Shown one piece after another: positions 1 to 8,594 of a stretch of DNA of 64,000 bases (position 1 is the stretch's first letter; the number at the start of each line of letters is the position of its first letter). Position numbers and translations under genes: made by a program. The DNA comes from Planctomycetota bacterium. Lineage in GTDB: Bacteria > Planctomycetota > UBA1135 > GCA-002686595. The notes beneath the pieces were generated by a model. That model had not been told where the DNA came from, did not search any database, and saw only the letters and a list, made by a program, of their open reading frames with translations. The DNA lies in the NCBI GenBank assembly GCA_002686265.1, contig NZBA01000120.1, positions 140,081-204,080 on the forward strand. Reading direction: 5' to 3'.

Positions 1-393
1 GGCGCGGCGGGCGACGGCCGTCAGGGAGTAGGCCGACACCTCGTGGGCGATCATGTAGCCCTCCTTCGTCGTGTCGAAGAAGTTGCCTTGCAGCTCCTCG
101 CGGCGCGCGAAGGCGACGGCGTGCACGACGGTGTCGAGCGATGTGAACTCGTGGCGCACCTCGGCGAAGGCCTCGTCGATGGTCTCGGGCGCGGTCACGT
201 CGCAGGGCAGGACGAGCGAACCGGGGCAGTCGGCCGCCAGCTCGCGCACCGTCTTCTCCATGCGCTCGCCCATGTAGGTGAAGCACAGCCGCATGCCCTC
301 GCGCGCGAGGGAGCGGGCGCAGCCCCAGGCCAGGGAGCGCTTGTTGGCGACGCCGAGGACGAGTCCGGTCTTGCCTTCGAGGGAGATCTGCAT
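1..393 (-). CDS. fabI: Enoyl-[acyl-carrier-protein] reductase, N-terminal part (gene runs off the window)
   Basis: FabI reduces trans-2-enoyl-ACP with NAD(P)H in the last step of each fatty-acid elongation cycle. Reading leftwards from the ATG at 393, the protein begins MQISLEGKTGLVLGVANKR, the FabI form of the Rossmann nucleotide-binding loop (G-V-A-N-x-R-S). LDTVVHAVAFA and an HEVSAYSL segment, both typical of FabI, follow. Only 131 codons are inside the window, so the catalytic Tyr-x6-Lys pair is not visible. The frame stays open to the edge. No Shine-Dalgarno is obvious. A TACCAT hexamer on the minus strand at 442-437 could be the -10 box. The divergent neighbour at 726 is unrelated in function. 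Confidence 0.9.
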   Translation of the reverse strand, partial: MQISLEGKTGLVLGVANKRSLAWGCARSLAREGMRLCFTYMGERMEKTVRELAADCPGSLVLPCDVTAPETIDEAFAEVRHEFTSLDTVVHAVAFARREELQGNFFDTTKEGYMIAHEVSAYSLTAVARRA

Positions 394-725
394 GATGGGC
401 GGTGGGGTGCATCGCAGGCGCCCGACCGAGCGCGGGATGGTAGCGGCGGTGAGGGGCGATTGCAGGTTCCGGCGGCATCGCCGTCGGCGAGAATGGGGAA
501 TCGGCTCTCCCGGCGCGAAGGACCGGCGTGCGGCGGGGGTTTCCCCACTCCGGGAAAACGGACCCTCGGCCCCGGAGACGGCGTCCCGAGACGCTCTCGT
601 TCCCGATCCCCCCGCATTCCGGGCACGACCAGGTCCACCGTTCCTCCAGATCACCTCTAGAATTGTGTTCGTGGGCGGTGCGAGGGTCGCACCGCCGGAG
701 GCCCGGAGCGAGGAGAGACTCTGGT
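394..725. other. Divergent intergenic region between fabI and the 726 gene
   Basis: There is no convincing coding sequence here. Open frames that cross it are Arg/Pro/Ser-rich shadows. It holds a minus-strand TACCAT (442-437) that could drive fabI and a plus-strand TAGAAT (658-663) that could drive the downstream pair. The hairpin and ribosome-binding site are described separately. Confidence 0.6.
658..717 (+). promoter_or_regulatory. Putative promoter, leader hairpin and RBS of the 726 gene
   Basis: TAGAAT at 658-663 looks like a -10 box. A perfect 10-bp inverted repeat follows (GGCGGTGCGA 674-683, loop GGG, TCGCACCGCC 687-696). It would lie in the 5' leader, or act as an operator overlapping the start of the transcript. 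AGGAGAG at 711-717 lies 8 nt before the TTG start at 726 and fixes that start. No ligand or regulator can be named from the sequence. Confidence 0.5.
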
Positions 726-1307
726 TTGACTCGCGCAAAGACCGAAACGACAGCGCCCGGAGTTCTGCTCGGGGGAGACCCGCGCACGGTGCTCGCTCGC
801 ATCACGCCCGGAGACCCCCTGGGTTTGAGGGGCCTCCTGGCCGGGCGCGCGGAGGCGCGCCATCTCCTGCTCGACGCAGATGCGGTGCACTTGCGGAGCC
901 TGGCTTACTGCGCTCGCCACGCGCGCACTTGTCCCGACAGCGCGCGCCCGGTCGGCTGGCTCGAGGCGCAGGTCGAGGAGGTGCTCGATCAGTGGTGCGC
1001 GGAAGAGGGGCGTCGGGCGGGGAGGACGGAGGGCGAGGAGTGCTCCCAGACCACCGGCGGCGTCTGGGCTGAGTTCGCGGGGCCCCTGGGCCTCGAGCCC
1101 GAGCAAGTGCGTCGCGCCTGCGGGCGCTTCAACCTCCTCCCGGACGCTGAGCGAGCAGCGTTCTTCGCCCTGGTGCTCGATCGGCGCGAGGCCGAGGAGT
1201 ACGCGGTTGCGGCCGGTCGGCCGCTGGTCGAGCTCGCCAGGGAGGCGCGGCGGGGGCTGGAGGTGCTCTTGCGCGCTTCGGGCGATGGTGCGGAGGAGGC
1301 CCGGTGA
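726..1307 (+). CDS. Unrecognised 193-aa protein, possibly sigma-70-like
   Basis: The start is TTG at 726, chosen because a good AGGAGAG lies 8 nt upstream; the frame is open further upstream but in poor-quality sequence. The protein is helical and charged. The C-terminal stretch RFNLLPDAERAAFFALVLDR, followed by an ARRGLEVLL helix, resembles the 'LP..eR..F' start of sigma-70 region 4, and an earlier helix could be region 2-like. This is weak and no family is certain. Its stop overlaps the GTG start of the AAA+ regulator by 4 nt (GTGA, 1304-1307). The two are therefore translationally coupled, which fits a regulatory pair. Confidence 0.55.
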   Translation: MTRAKTETTAPGVLLGGDPRTVLARITPGDPLGLRGLLAGRAEARHLLLDADAVHLRSLAYCARHARTCPDSARPVGWLEAQVEEVLDQWCAEEGRRAGRTEGEECSQTTGGVWAEFAGPLGLEPEQVRRACGRFNLLPDAERAAFFALVLDRREAEEYAVAAGRPLVELAREARRGLEVLLRASGDGAEEAR

Positions 1308-4102
1308 GTTGCTGTGCGCATGACGGAGGCGGAGCGGGGGTCGGCGTCGGGCGGCCCGAGAGTGGGCGGCGCGCCGCCGCGGGCGGGAGGAAGGCGGGCG
1401 GAACCGGAGAAGCGGTGCACCTCTCGCGCACCTTGGGCTCCGAGCCCCTGGAGGTCCTGCTGCCCGAGGTCTCCAGCGCGGTCCGCGCCGAGGTTGGCCG
1501 GATCGTAAACGTCCTGCGCTTGCTGCGCGCCGACACCTCCGCCTCGGCCTCGCCGCGCGCGGCGATCCCGTTCGATCGCGCGCGGGGCGAGCTCTCCCGC
1601 CAGGATGGCGAGCAGCAGGCCCGTGCCCTCGAGGACCTCCTGCGCCACCACCTCGCGGCCCACTTCGGGTCCGGGAGCTTCGCCTGGCTTGGCGAGCCCC
1701 TGCTCGGAGTGCAGGCCGCCTGGCGCGCCCTGGCGGTTCCCTCCGCTCCCGATCTCCTCTCTCCCGTGTCCTTGCCCGAACCGGGAGAGAGAGCCTTGTC
1801 GGTCGCTCGCCGCCTCGTCGGCGCTCTCGAACGCCTCGGCCGGCGCCCGGGACTGAGCTTGTGGCGCGCGCGCCTTGAGCACGCCGGCGCTGGCCCGCGG
1901 GCGGGGGCGGCGGCCTTCCAGGCTCTGCTCGGGGAGGCGTCGGAGGGCGAGGCTCTCGCGGTTCCCGAGGGGCCGGCCGCGCTCGCCGGTGCGTGTGAGT
2001 GCTTGCTCGACCGCGGCGCCGTGGGAGAGGCATTCGGCCTGCTGAGCGATCACTCCGAGTGGTTCGCGTCGGACGAGCGCCTGCGCTGGCTGTGGGTTTG
2101 GACCCTCCTGGCCCGCGGCGAGGTCTCCGCCGCCGAAGACACCTCCGCGGGCCTCGAACCCTGGCGTGGGCCCCTGCCCGCCGCCCTGATCGACTTGCGG
2201 TCGGTCTTCCCCGAGGCGGCGGCGGCGCTGCCCGGGCGCGGGAGCCTGCCCTCGTGTGCCCCCCCCGTTCCCGCCCGAGCGGTCCGCAGCCGGCGAGAGT
2301 TCGGCGCCGGCGTTCTCGCTCTCTTCCGCTTCGAGGCCGACGGCGGCGCACGCGCCGTGTGGCTCGACGCGGCCCCCGGCTTGCGGGAGGACCTCGAGGA
2401 GTGGCTCGCCGACCGCTTCGATGCCCACCAGGATGCGCACCAGCCCGAGCACGCCCTGGTGATCGAGGCGGCGGTCCAAGTCGCCCATGGCGCCCGCGGC
2501 CGGCCTCCGGCGGGAGCCTTGGGCGCGCGCGCCCTGGCCCTGGCCCTCGTCCCGTTCCTCGATGGAGCGGGAGACGTCGCGGGCTGGCTGCACGTGGAGT
2601 GCGAGCACCATCTGCTGCCCTCCCGCGAGCGCCTGGAGCGGCTGGCGGAGGCTTGGCGCGGGGAGCTCGCGATGTCGGCATCGGTCTCGCCCAACGGTGT
2701 CTCCCCGTGGGCCCCGATCCTCCCACAGGAACCCGGCGGCGAGGGGCTGGAGAGTGTCCCCGATCCCGACCGCGCCCTGTTGAGCGGGGTCTTCCGGCGG
2801 CTCGTGGGCGCCGCGTGCTTCAAGACCGCGCGGCGCCACTGGTGGGGCATCGACTTCGGCGCGGGTGAGCCGCGCGCCGTGTGCGAGGGGGGCGATGGGC
2901 TCTCCGCTCTGGGGCGGGGCGCCGGCTGCGGGCGGGCCTTGGAGCGCTGCCGTGCGACCGGCGGAGTCGTTCGCTTCGACGACGCCGACGAGCGCCTGCG
3001 CCTTCACTCCGAAGCCGTCTCCGGGGTGGCCTTGCCGATCGGCGTGCGCGGGGAGGTACACGGCGTCCTGGTGATCGAGTCATCGCGCCGGCGCGACTTC
3101 ACGGACCGGGACGTCGAGCGCATGGCGGCAATCGCGGCGGACTTCGGCCTGGCCCTACGCGCCGGGCAGTTCCGGGCCTGGCATCTGGCGCGCTTCGGCG
3201 TCGACCTGCACTTCGATGCTTCCCTGTGCGGCTTGACGCGCTTCCTCGAGCACCTGATCGCCGCCGGCCGCTCCCGCGAGCCGGTCGTCCTGAGCGGAGA
3301 GCGGGGGGTCGGTAAGCTCGTCCTTGCTCGCTGGGTGCACTTCGAGCGGGGCGGCGGCGCGGGCGCTCTGCGCGGCGTCTCCTGTCGCGGGCCTGCGGCC
3401 GCGGAGCTGTCATTGGACTCCAAGTCCGCCACGGGTAGCTGTCTCCTGGAAGGTCTGGACGAGTTGCCCGCCGCCGGCCAGGCGCAGCTCGCGGCGCACC
3501 TCGCCGTGCGCGGCGACGCCGGAGAGCGCGGCGCTCCGTTGATCGCCACCAGCCGCCGGTCCCTGGCCGCCGCGGCGAACCTCGGACTCTTGCGCGTCGA
3601 GCTGGCGGACGAGCTGGCGCGCATGGAGGTGCTCGTACCTCCCCTGCGCCTTCGGCGCGAGGAGATCCCCGGGATCGTGAGCTTCCTGTCGCGGCGCTTC
3701 GCGGCGGATGAGCACGCGAGCGTCGCGGAGTTCGACGAGTCCGCCATGGGCCTGCTCTGGCGTCAGGCGTGGGAGGGCAACTTGCGCGAGTTGGAGAGCT
3801 TGATCTTCAAGCTGGTCCTGGCGGCCGACGGCGAGGTGGTGTGCGCCCGGACCGTGCGCGCGACCGCGGCACGGGCCGGGCAGACGCTTCAGGGCAAGCT
3901 CCCCTCGCGCCACCCCGCGCGCGCGGATCTCGTCGCCGCCTTGCGCAGTACCCTCACAGGCGGCGGGCGCACCAACAAGTCTCGGGCCGCGGCCTACTTG
4001 GGTTGGGATCCCGACACGCTCTGCGCGCGCATGGCCGAGGCGCCCCTCGACGAGGCGTGCTTGGCCGCGGAGCCTTCCCCCTGGGACGCTCCCCTCGGGT
4101 AG
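1304..4102 (+). CDS. NtrC-type AAA+ regulator with GAF domain, lacking a sigma-54 contact loop
   Basis: This 932-aa protein has a long N-terminal region (about 1-500) with helical, TPR-like stretches and a possible degenerate GAF domain. A clearer GAF domain lies at about 525-625 and an AAA+ module at about 640-855. Walker A is GERGVGK at 665-671. The Walker B position reads LLEGLDEL instead of LFLDEV. The WEGNLRELESL motif of sigma-54 activators is present. The GAFTGA loop that contacts sigma-54 is not visible. A Fis-like helix-turn-helix (NKSRAAAYLGWDPDTL) lies near 890-905. It may be a regulator descended from sigma-54 activators that now works another way. The start is GTG, overlapping the upstream stop. 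Confidence 0.75.
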   Translation: MSCCAHDGGGAGVGVGRPESGRRAAAGGRKAGGTGEAVHLSRTLGSEPLEVLLPEVSSAVRAEVGRIVNVLRLLRADTSASASPRAAIPFDRARGELSRQDGEQQARALEDLLRHHLAAHFGSGSFAWLGEPLLGVQAAWRALAVPSAPDLLSPVSLPEPGERALSVARRLVGALERLGRRPGLSLWRARLEHAGAGPRAGAAAFQALLGEASEGEALAVPEGPAALAGACECLLDRGAVGEAFGLLSDHSEWFASDERLRWLWVWTLLARGEVSAAEDTSAGLEPWRGPLPAALIDLRSVFPEAAAALPGRGSLPSCAPPVPARAVRSRREFGAGVLALFRFEADGGARAVWLDAAPGLREDLEEWLADRFDAHQDAHQPEHALVIEAAVQVAHGARGRPPAGALGARALALALVPFLDGAGDVAGWLHVECEHHLLPSRERLERLAEAWRGELAMSASVSPNGVSPWAPILPQEPGGEGLESVPDPDRALLSGVFRRLVGAACFKTARRHWWGIDFGAGEPRAVCEGGDGLSALGRGAGCGRALERCRATGGVVRFDDADERLRLHSEAVSGVALPIGVRGEVHGVLVIESSRRRDFTDRDVERMAAIAADFGLALRAGQFRAWHLARFGVDLHFDASLCGLTRFLEHLIAAGRSREPVVLSGERGVGKLVLARWVHFERGGGAGALRGVSCRGPAAAELSLDSKSATGSCLLEGLDELPAAGQAQLAAHLAVRGDAGERGAPLIATSRRSLAAAANLGLLRVELADELARMEVLVPPLRLRREEIPGIVSFLSRRFAADEHASVAEFDESAMGLLWRQAWEGNLRELESLIFKLVLAADGEVVCARTVRATAARAGQTLQGKLPSRHPARADLVAALRSTLTGGGRTNKSRAAAYLGWDPDTLCARMAEAPLDEACLAAEPSPWDAPLG

Positions 4103-4453
4103 TACTCACGCTCCACGAGGACGAGTGCCGGATCCGTCGCTCGGACGCCGAGATGGGATCTCGGGCAGGTCGGCTGCGCGGGCGGGTGGAACGAGTCGTC
4201 GCCGGACGGGCGTTGCGTGGAATGCCGGCGGGCCCGCCCGTGGAGGCAGGCCGGCGAGTTCGTGGAGGCCCGTGATCACGGGGCCTTCCGCTCGGTGCGG
4301 ATTCCGGAGAAACAAGGCGACCCAAGCGGCCCGGGTGCGTTCAGGATGGGGAGGACCCTCAGGCCTCGACGATCCCTGATCTCCCCCTCCCGAACGGCTC
4401 TCCCGCCCTAGAGTCCACTATCATTCTTTCGAGAACATTCTTTCGAGAATCCG
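4103..4453 (+). other. Intergenic region with a palindrome and a tandem repeat
   Basis: No gene is seen. A 14-bp perfect palindrome (CCCGTGATCACGGG, 4269-4282) may end the upstream transcript or bind a dimeric regulator. A TAGAGT (4409-4414) and a TATCAT (4419-4424) near the end could serve as -10 boxes for the 4454 gene. The tandem repeat next to that start is listed separately. Confidence 0.5.
4422..4449 (+). repeat. Two tandem 14-bp repeats directly before the 4454 start codon
   Basis: CATTCTTTCGAGAA occurs twice back to back and ends 4 nt before the ATG at 4454. Each unit contains TTCT-TTCG-AGAA, a 4-bp inverted repeat around a TTCG loop. In the mRNA this gives two small hairpins where a ribosome-binding site would be expected. 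There is no Shine-Dalgarno. Confidence 0.7.
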
Positions 4454-6208
4454 ATGAACGTGACACCGATTGGATCCGTCGCCCTCCTCCTGGCCGCTCC
4501 CGCTCTCGCCCAGCAGGGGCCGATCCGCATGCACTTCGACATGCACGTCGACCCACTGCCGCAGATACCCCTGCCGCAGAAGATGCAGGTCTTCGATCTG
4601 CGCGTTTCGAACATGGAGTGGGTCCTCGACCAGGTAGAGCCCCTCGACGTCGACATCTCGTTCATGGCTGTCGGGGAGTTCGGGGAGCTCGTCGTGAACC
4701 AGGGTCCCGCGGGCGCCGGCGCGGACGTGCTGAGGCGGTTGTACGACGCGGGGGGGCAGATCGGCTCTCACTCCCACAGCGAGTGGCGCGTCGGCGCTTT
4801 CAACTGGCCGTCCGTGCCCCCCGGACCGACCCTCGATGAGTGTCGCCAGAGCTGGCAGCACAACATCGACTGGGTCAACGCCGCCATCGACCTCGTCTAC
4901 GGAGGCAGTCCTCCCGAGCCACTCGCGACGATCAATGCCGTCAAGGGTTCGCACTTGCCGAACAACGAGCCGGACTACCACACCCTGATGACCGAGTTCG
5001 GGATCGAGGTGCGCCAGCCAGGTCCGGAGGAGGACTACTACGGATGGTACGACCACCACATCTGGCATCCGTTCCGTCCCTCGGCCGCCAACTACATGGG
5101 CGAGGATCTCGGCGCTCCGTTCGTGCAGGTCACCCAGGGATCGGTGATCGGGGTGGCCGGAATCCACCACGGCGTGATGCAGGACATGACCGCCGCGAGC
5201 GTGAAGCGTCAGTTTCTGCAGCTGTACGTGAACTGGCGCTTTGCCGACCGCACCGGGGCCGATGAGAAGGCCTGGTGTTGGGGGTGGGGCAGCCACGCCA
5301 AGGACTTCGATCCTGGCTCTCCCAGCCGGACGGACATGGTCGATGTCGTGAACTGGCTGGACGCTCACTTCGCCTCGCGCACCGAGCCCACCGGCTCCGA
5401 CGCGATGGTCTGGTCGACCCACCAGGCCACGCGCGACGCTTATCTCACCTGGGAAGCCGCCAACCCGGGTTCCTCGTCGTTCTCCTTCGATTCCCTGACC
5501 GTGGACTGGAACGAGTACCCCTGGCTGCGGCCGGTGGCGGAGGAGATGGCCGAGTTCACCTGGGCGGCGGATCTGTCACTGGGGAGCGGAATCGAGGCCT
5601 ACCTGCTCGAGGACCTCGCCGGGGACGCGGCCGTGATCGCTTGGACCGACGCTGGGGACACTCTCGTCGATCTCTCGGCCTGGGTCGGTCCGGCGGTACG
5701 CGTGGTGGGCCTGGAGACGGGCACGCTGTACGCGGTGAACAACCCGGCGGCGGTCGAGGTCGGCGCGGAGCCGGTGATCGTCACCGAGCGCGGTGCGGTC
5801 TGCTCCGCTCCGCAGAACTACTGCCTCTCGCTGCCCAACTCGAGCGGCGTCCCAGCGGTCATGAGCTGGAGCGGCGCGCCCGGTGTGGGCGCGAACCACT
5901 TCTCGCTCGTCGTCTCCGACGCCGCCGCGGGGCAGTTCGGCATCTTCTACTACGGTGCCCAGCAGGTTTCGATCCCCTTCGGCAACGGCTACCGCTGCGT
6001 GGGCGGCTCGGTCTTTCGCCTGCCGGTCATCACGACCGACGGTGCTGGGGGAGCGGTCTTCCCCCTCGACCTGACCGCTCCGCCCCAGCCCCAGGGTCAG
6101 ATCGAGGCCGGGCAGACTTGGTTCTTCCAGTTCTGGTTCCGGGATCCCCCGGCCGGGGGAGCGGGGTTCGACCTCTCCGACGGGCTCGAGGTGGGGTTCT
6201 GTCCGTGA
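4454..6208 (+). CDS. Secreted polysaccharide-deacetylase-like protein with a conserved C-terminal domain
   Basis: The 584-aa protein starts with a short signal peptide (MNVTPIGSVALLLAAPALAQ). The N-terminal half begins with an acidic HFDMHVDP segment and has GGQIGSHSHSEW, which resembles the His pair of NodB-type deacetylases. Those enzymes remove acetyl groups from polysaccharides, but the full motif set is not clear and the substrate is unknown. From about 450 to the end lies a domain with Cys pairs (CSAPQNYC) and a tail (FGNGYRC, then FQFWFRDP, then DGLEVGFCP) shared with the proteins at 6628 and 26680. It may be a secretion or surface-attachment module. A strong hairpin terminator follows. 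Confidence 0.65.
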   Translation: MNVTPIGSVALLLAAPALAQQGPIRMHFDMHVDPLPQIPLPQKMQVFDLRVSNMEWVLDQVEPLDVDISFMAVGEFGELVVNQGPAGAGADVLRRLYDAGGQIGSHSHSEWRVGAFNWPSVPPGPTLDECRQSWQHNIDWVNAAIDLVYGGSPPEPLATINAVKGSHLPNNEPDYHTLMTEFGIEVRQPGPEEDYYGWYDHHIWHPFRPSAANYMGEDLGAPFVQVTQGSVIGVAGIHHGVMQDMTAASVKRQFLQLYVNWRFADRTGADEKAWCWGWGSHAKDFDPGSPSRTDMVDVVNWLDAHFASRTEPTGSDAMVWSTHQATRDAYLTWEAANPGSSSFSFDSLTVDWNEYPWLRPVAEEMAEFTWAADLSLGSGIEAYLLEDLAGDAAVIAWTDAGDTLVDLSAWVGPAVRVVGLETGTLYAVNNPAAVEVGAEPVIVTERGAVCSAPQNYCLSLPNSSGVPAVMSWSGAPGVGANHFSLVVSDAAAGQFGIFYYGAQQVSIPFGNGYRCVGGSVFRLPVITTDGAGGAVFPLDLTAPPQPQGQIEAGQTWFFQFWFRDPPAGGAGFDLSDGLEVGFCP

Positions 6209-6249
6209 TCGAACGGGGCTGAACCGGCGCCCGAGCGCGCGCGGAGACC

Positions 6250-6280
6250 GACAGACGGCCGGTTTCGCCGGCCGTCTGTC
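6250..6280 (+). terminator. Hairpin terminator after the 4454 gene
   Basis: A perfect 13-bp stem (GACAGACGGCCGG 6250-6262, loop TTTCG, CCGGCCGTCTGTC 6268-6280) lies 41 nt after the stop codon. Only a weak T-rich tail follows (CATTTCGG). Confidence 0.7.
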
Positions 6281-6349
6281 CATTTCGGAGCGGACGCAAT
6301 TGACGGACGCGGGCCGGCTAACCCCCAGGGGAAACGCCAACAGGCTGCC

Positions 6350-6445
6350 AGCAGCCCGTTGGAAAGCGGCCTGCCGCGATTTCGCCCTCTCTTGGAGCGA
6401 CGAAGATGTCCTCGTCTCGCTACGGCCCTTTTCCAACGGGCTGCT
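6350..6445. repeat. Palindromic interspersed element, copy 1
   Basis: The element is bounded by a perfect 16-bp inverted repeat (AGCAGCCCGTTGGAAA 6350-6365 and its complement 6430-6445). A smaller inner hairpin lies at 6399-6416 (GACGAAGA, TG, TCCTCGTC; one mismatch). The inner sequence matches copy 2 at 13111-13203 closely: the TTCGCCCTC block, GCGACGAAGA, TCGTCTCGC and ACGGCCCTTTTCCAACGGGC. It codes for nothing recognisable. Read from the minus strand both copies give a similar peptide (EKGR.ET.TSSSLQ), which is explained by DNA conservation. Confidence 0.8.
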
Positions 6446-6627
6446 ACGATAGAGCCTCGTGGACCCGGAATCGGGGGGCTCGACCGCTCCCCGTAGCCGG
6501 GCCCCGATCCGCTCGGGCTCGCGCTGTTCCGCCCGGCTACGCCACCATGCCCCCCAGGATCCCGCCCCGCGGGGTGCGAGACCCGCTCACCCGGCTCCGA
6601 GCCCGAGCCGGACCCCAGGATGACTCC

Positions 6628-8412
6628 ATGACGCGATCACTCCTCGAGATGGCGCTCCACGGGATTCCGCTGAGCGGGACTCGGCTCGAAGACGATCAGC
6701 AGCACCAAAGGCAGGGCCATCAGCAGCACCAAAGGCGGGGCCATCAGCAGCACCGAAGGCGCGGCCGGGCTCCCCGCTCCGGGGGCGCGCGCCGGGCGGC
6801 GGCCGCCCCGTGCCGGCTCGTCGCTGCGTTCCTCGCCCTGTGGGCCGTGAGCCCCCCCGCCGCGGCCCAGTGGGATCCGAACAACGGGGAGTGGGGCAAG
6901 GTGGCTCCCGAGGACGTGCGCGTGATGACCTGGAACGTCCACGACACCCTCTGCAGCTCCAACAACAAGGTCGAGGGCATGAACGACTGGACGGCCCTCG
7001 CGCGCATCTTGGCCGCGATACGCCCCGACGTCCTGCTGCTCCAGGAGTGCGGCGACAACGGCGGAAACGGTACGGGATCGGGGGTGGACAGTATCCCCGA
7101 ACTCCTGACGACGGTGCAGTTGCTCTTCTTCGGTGGAACGGACCCCTTCAACGGCGGCGAGGTGACCGCCTACGTGCGGAAATATGCGCCGGACTACAAT
7201 CTGACCTTCCGCTTCGTCAGCTCGGAAACGGACAACTTCAACCGCAACGTCATCCTGACCAACATCCCCTTCTCCGACTTGAACGGGGACGGCTCGAGCG
7301 CCTACTCGGACCTGCCGTTCATCACGGCGGACGAGTACGCCCCGGGCGGTAGGGGCGGGATCCGCGGCGTGCAGCTGTTGGAGCTGAACCTCCCCGATTC
7401 CATCTACGCCGGCGATCTGGTCGTGACGAACGCGCATTTCAAGGCGGGCTTCGAGCAATCGGATCACTTCGACCGCGTCGAGGCGGCCCAGAACACGGCC
7501 TACATCGTCGATTACTGGTACGGCGGCGCCGGGACCTCCCAGCCCGATCCCAACGGGCGCATCAGCGACAGTCCGGCCGCGACGCAGGTGCTCACCCCGG
7601 ACACGCCGGTGATCCTCGGGGGTGATTGGAACGAGCAGGAGGGCAGCGGCGGGAACAAGGGCCCGGCGGGTTGGATTTCCAAGGCCGAGAGCGCCGACCC
7701 GGGAGGGAACGACGGCACGGACCGCGACCGCACCGACAGCACCTACGACAGCGCCCAGCACTTCTTCACCGGGGATTCCGACACCCTGGGGAACTCCAAG
7801 CTCGACTACATCACCTGGCAGGACAGCATCGTCACCGAGCGTCTGTCCTTCGTCTTCGACACCGACGGGACGCCGACCAACTCCTTGCCGCCGGAGGTCC
7901 TCGGTTTCCCCAGCCCCAACGCGGTCAGCGCCTGGGCTTCGGACCACCTGCCCGTGATCGTGGACGTGATCCTGCCCCAGGGTTGCAGCGACCCGGCCGC
8001 CTACTGCGTGGCCGCGCCCAACTCCGTCGGGCCGGGCGCGCACATGCTCTCGCTGGGATCGACGAGCGTCTCCATCAACGATCTCTCGCTCGTGGCGCAG
8101 TCGGCGGTGCCCTCCCAGTTCGGCCTGTTCTACTACGGCCCCCAGCCGACCCAGGTTCCCTTCGGCGACGGCTACCGCTGCGTGGGCGGCGGGAGCACGG
8201 GCACTTTTCGCCTGAACCCGCCCTTGATGACCGACGCCTTCGGCGACGCGCTCCGCGCCCTCGACTTCACCCAGCCGCCCATGGGCTCGGGGGGCGGCCA
8301 GGTCACCGGCGGCTCCACTTGGTACTTCCAGTTCTGGTACCGCGACCCTCAGGGCCCCCTCGGCAGCGGCTTCAACTTCTCCGACGGCCTGAGAGTGGAT
8401 TTCTGTCCGTGA
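6628..8412 (+). CDS. Secreted endonuclease/exonuclease/phosphatase-family protein
   Basis: The start at 6628 is supported by AGGA at 6617-6620, 7 nt upstream. The 594-aa protein has an unusual basic, Gln/His-rich N-terminus made of an 8-residue repeat. A hydrophobic segment (LVAAFLALWAVSPPAAAQ) that should act as the signal peptide follows. The EEP fold is clear: VMTWNVHDT, VLLLQEC, TNAHFKAG, GGDWNEQ and ASDHLPVI carry the metal-binding and catalytic Asn, Glu, His, Asp and Asp-His. Such enzymes cut phosphodiesters; the substrate is unknown. Residues from about 450 to the end form the C-terminal domain shared with the 4454 and 26680 proteins, ending SDGLRVDFCP. Confidence 0.85.
   Translation: MTRSLLEMALHGIPLSGTRLEDDQQHQRQGHQQHQRRGHQQHRRRGRAPRSGGARRAAAAPCRLVAAFLALWAVSPPAAAQWDPNNGEWGKVAPEDVRVMTWNVHDTLCSSNNKVEGMNDWTALARILAAIRPDVLLLQECGDNGGNGTGSGVDSIPELLTTVQLLFFGGTDPFNGGEVTAYVRKYAPDYNLTFRFVSSETDNFNRNVILTNIPFSDLNGDGSSAYSDLPFITADEYAPGGRGGIRGVQLLELNLPDSIYAGDLVVTNAHFKAGFEQSDHFDRVEAAQNTAYIVDYWYGGAGTSQPDPNGRISDSPAATQVLTPDTPVILGGDWNEQEGSGGNKGPAGWISKAESADPGGNDGTDRDRTDSTYDSAQHFFTGDSDTLGNSKLDYITWQDSIVTERLSFVFDTDGTPTNSLPPEVLGFPSPNAVSAWASDHLPVIVDVILPQGCSDPAAYCVAAPNSVGPGAHMLSLGSTSVSINDLSLVAQSAVPSQFGLFYYGPQPTQVPFGDGYRCVGGGSTGTFRLNPPLMTDAFGDALRALDFTQPPMGSGGGQVTGGSTWYFQFWYRDPQGPLGSGFNFSDGLRVDFCP
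6697..6768 (+). repeat. 24-bp tandem repeat, three copies, inside the 6628 gene
   Basis: Units at 6697-6720, 6721-6744 and 6745-6768 (last one diverged) begin CAGCAGCACC and encode QQHQRQGH, QQHQRRGH and QQHRRRGR. The unit length is a multiple of three, so copy-number change would keep the frame. It lies upstream of the hydrophobic signal segment. Confidence 0.9.
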
Positions 8413-8413
8413 T

Positions 8414-8437
8414 CGCCCCGCCCCTCGGGGGGGGGCG
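8414..8437 (+). terminator. GC-rich hairpin after the 6628 gene
   Basis: A CGCCCC-(G)-CCCC arm pairs with the following run of nine G and CG around a 3-nt loop, immediately after the stop. There is no T-run. The rest of the gap to trpE (to 8594) shows no leader peptide rich in Trp and no clear attenuator. Confidence 0.45.
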
Positions 8438-8594
8438 CGGCGTCCGGTGTGCGAGGGTGAGCGACACCTGGCAGGTTCGGGCGTGCGAGATCCGGTCCGC
8501 AGCCGTGCCGCTGTGTCTGGAGCGGTTCATCGTGAATAATGCGGGCTGACGGGCCGCTGCGCGGTCCCTCGCCTTTCCCGACCCACCACCCGCC

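Noticed and set aside
5576..6436. Minus-strand frames with EKGR-ET-TSSSLQ peptides at both palindromic elements
   Set aside because: The peptide similarity comes from the repeated DNA. The rest of these frames is Arg/Pro-rich shadow sequence opposite real genes.
8413..8594. Tryptophan attenuator before trpE
   Set aside because: No Trp-rich leader peptide and no alternative hairpins were found. Only a terminator-like hairpin of the previous gene is present.
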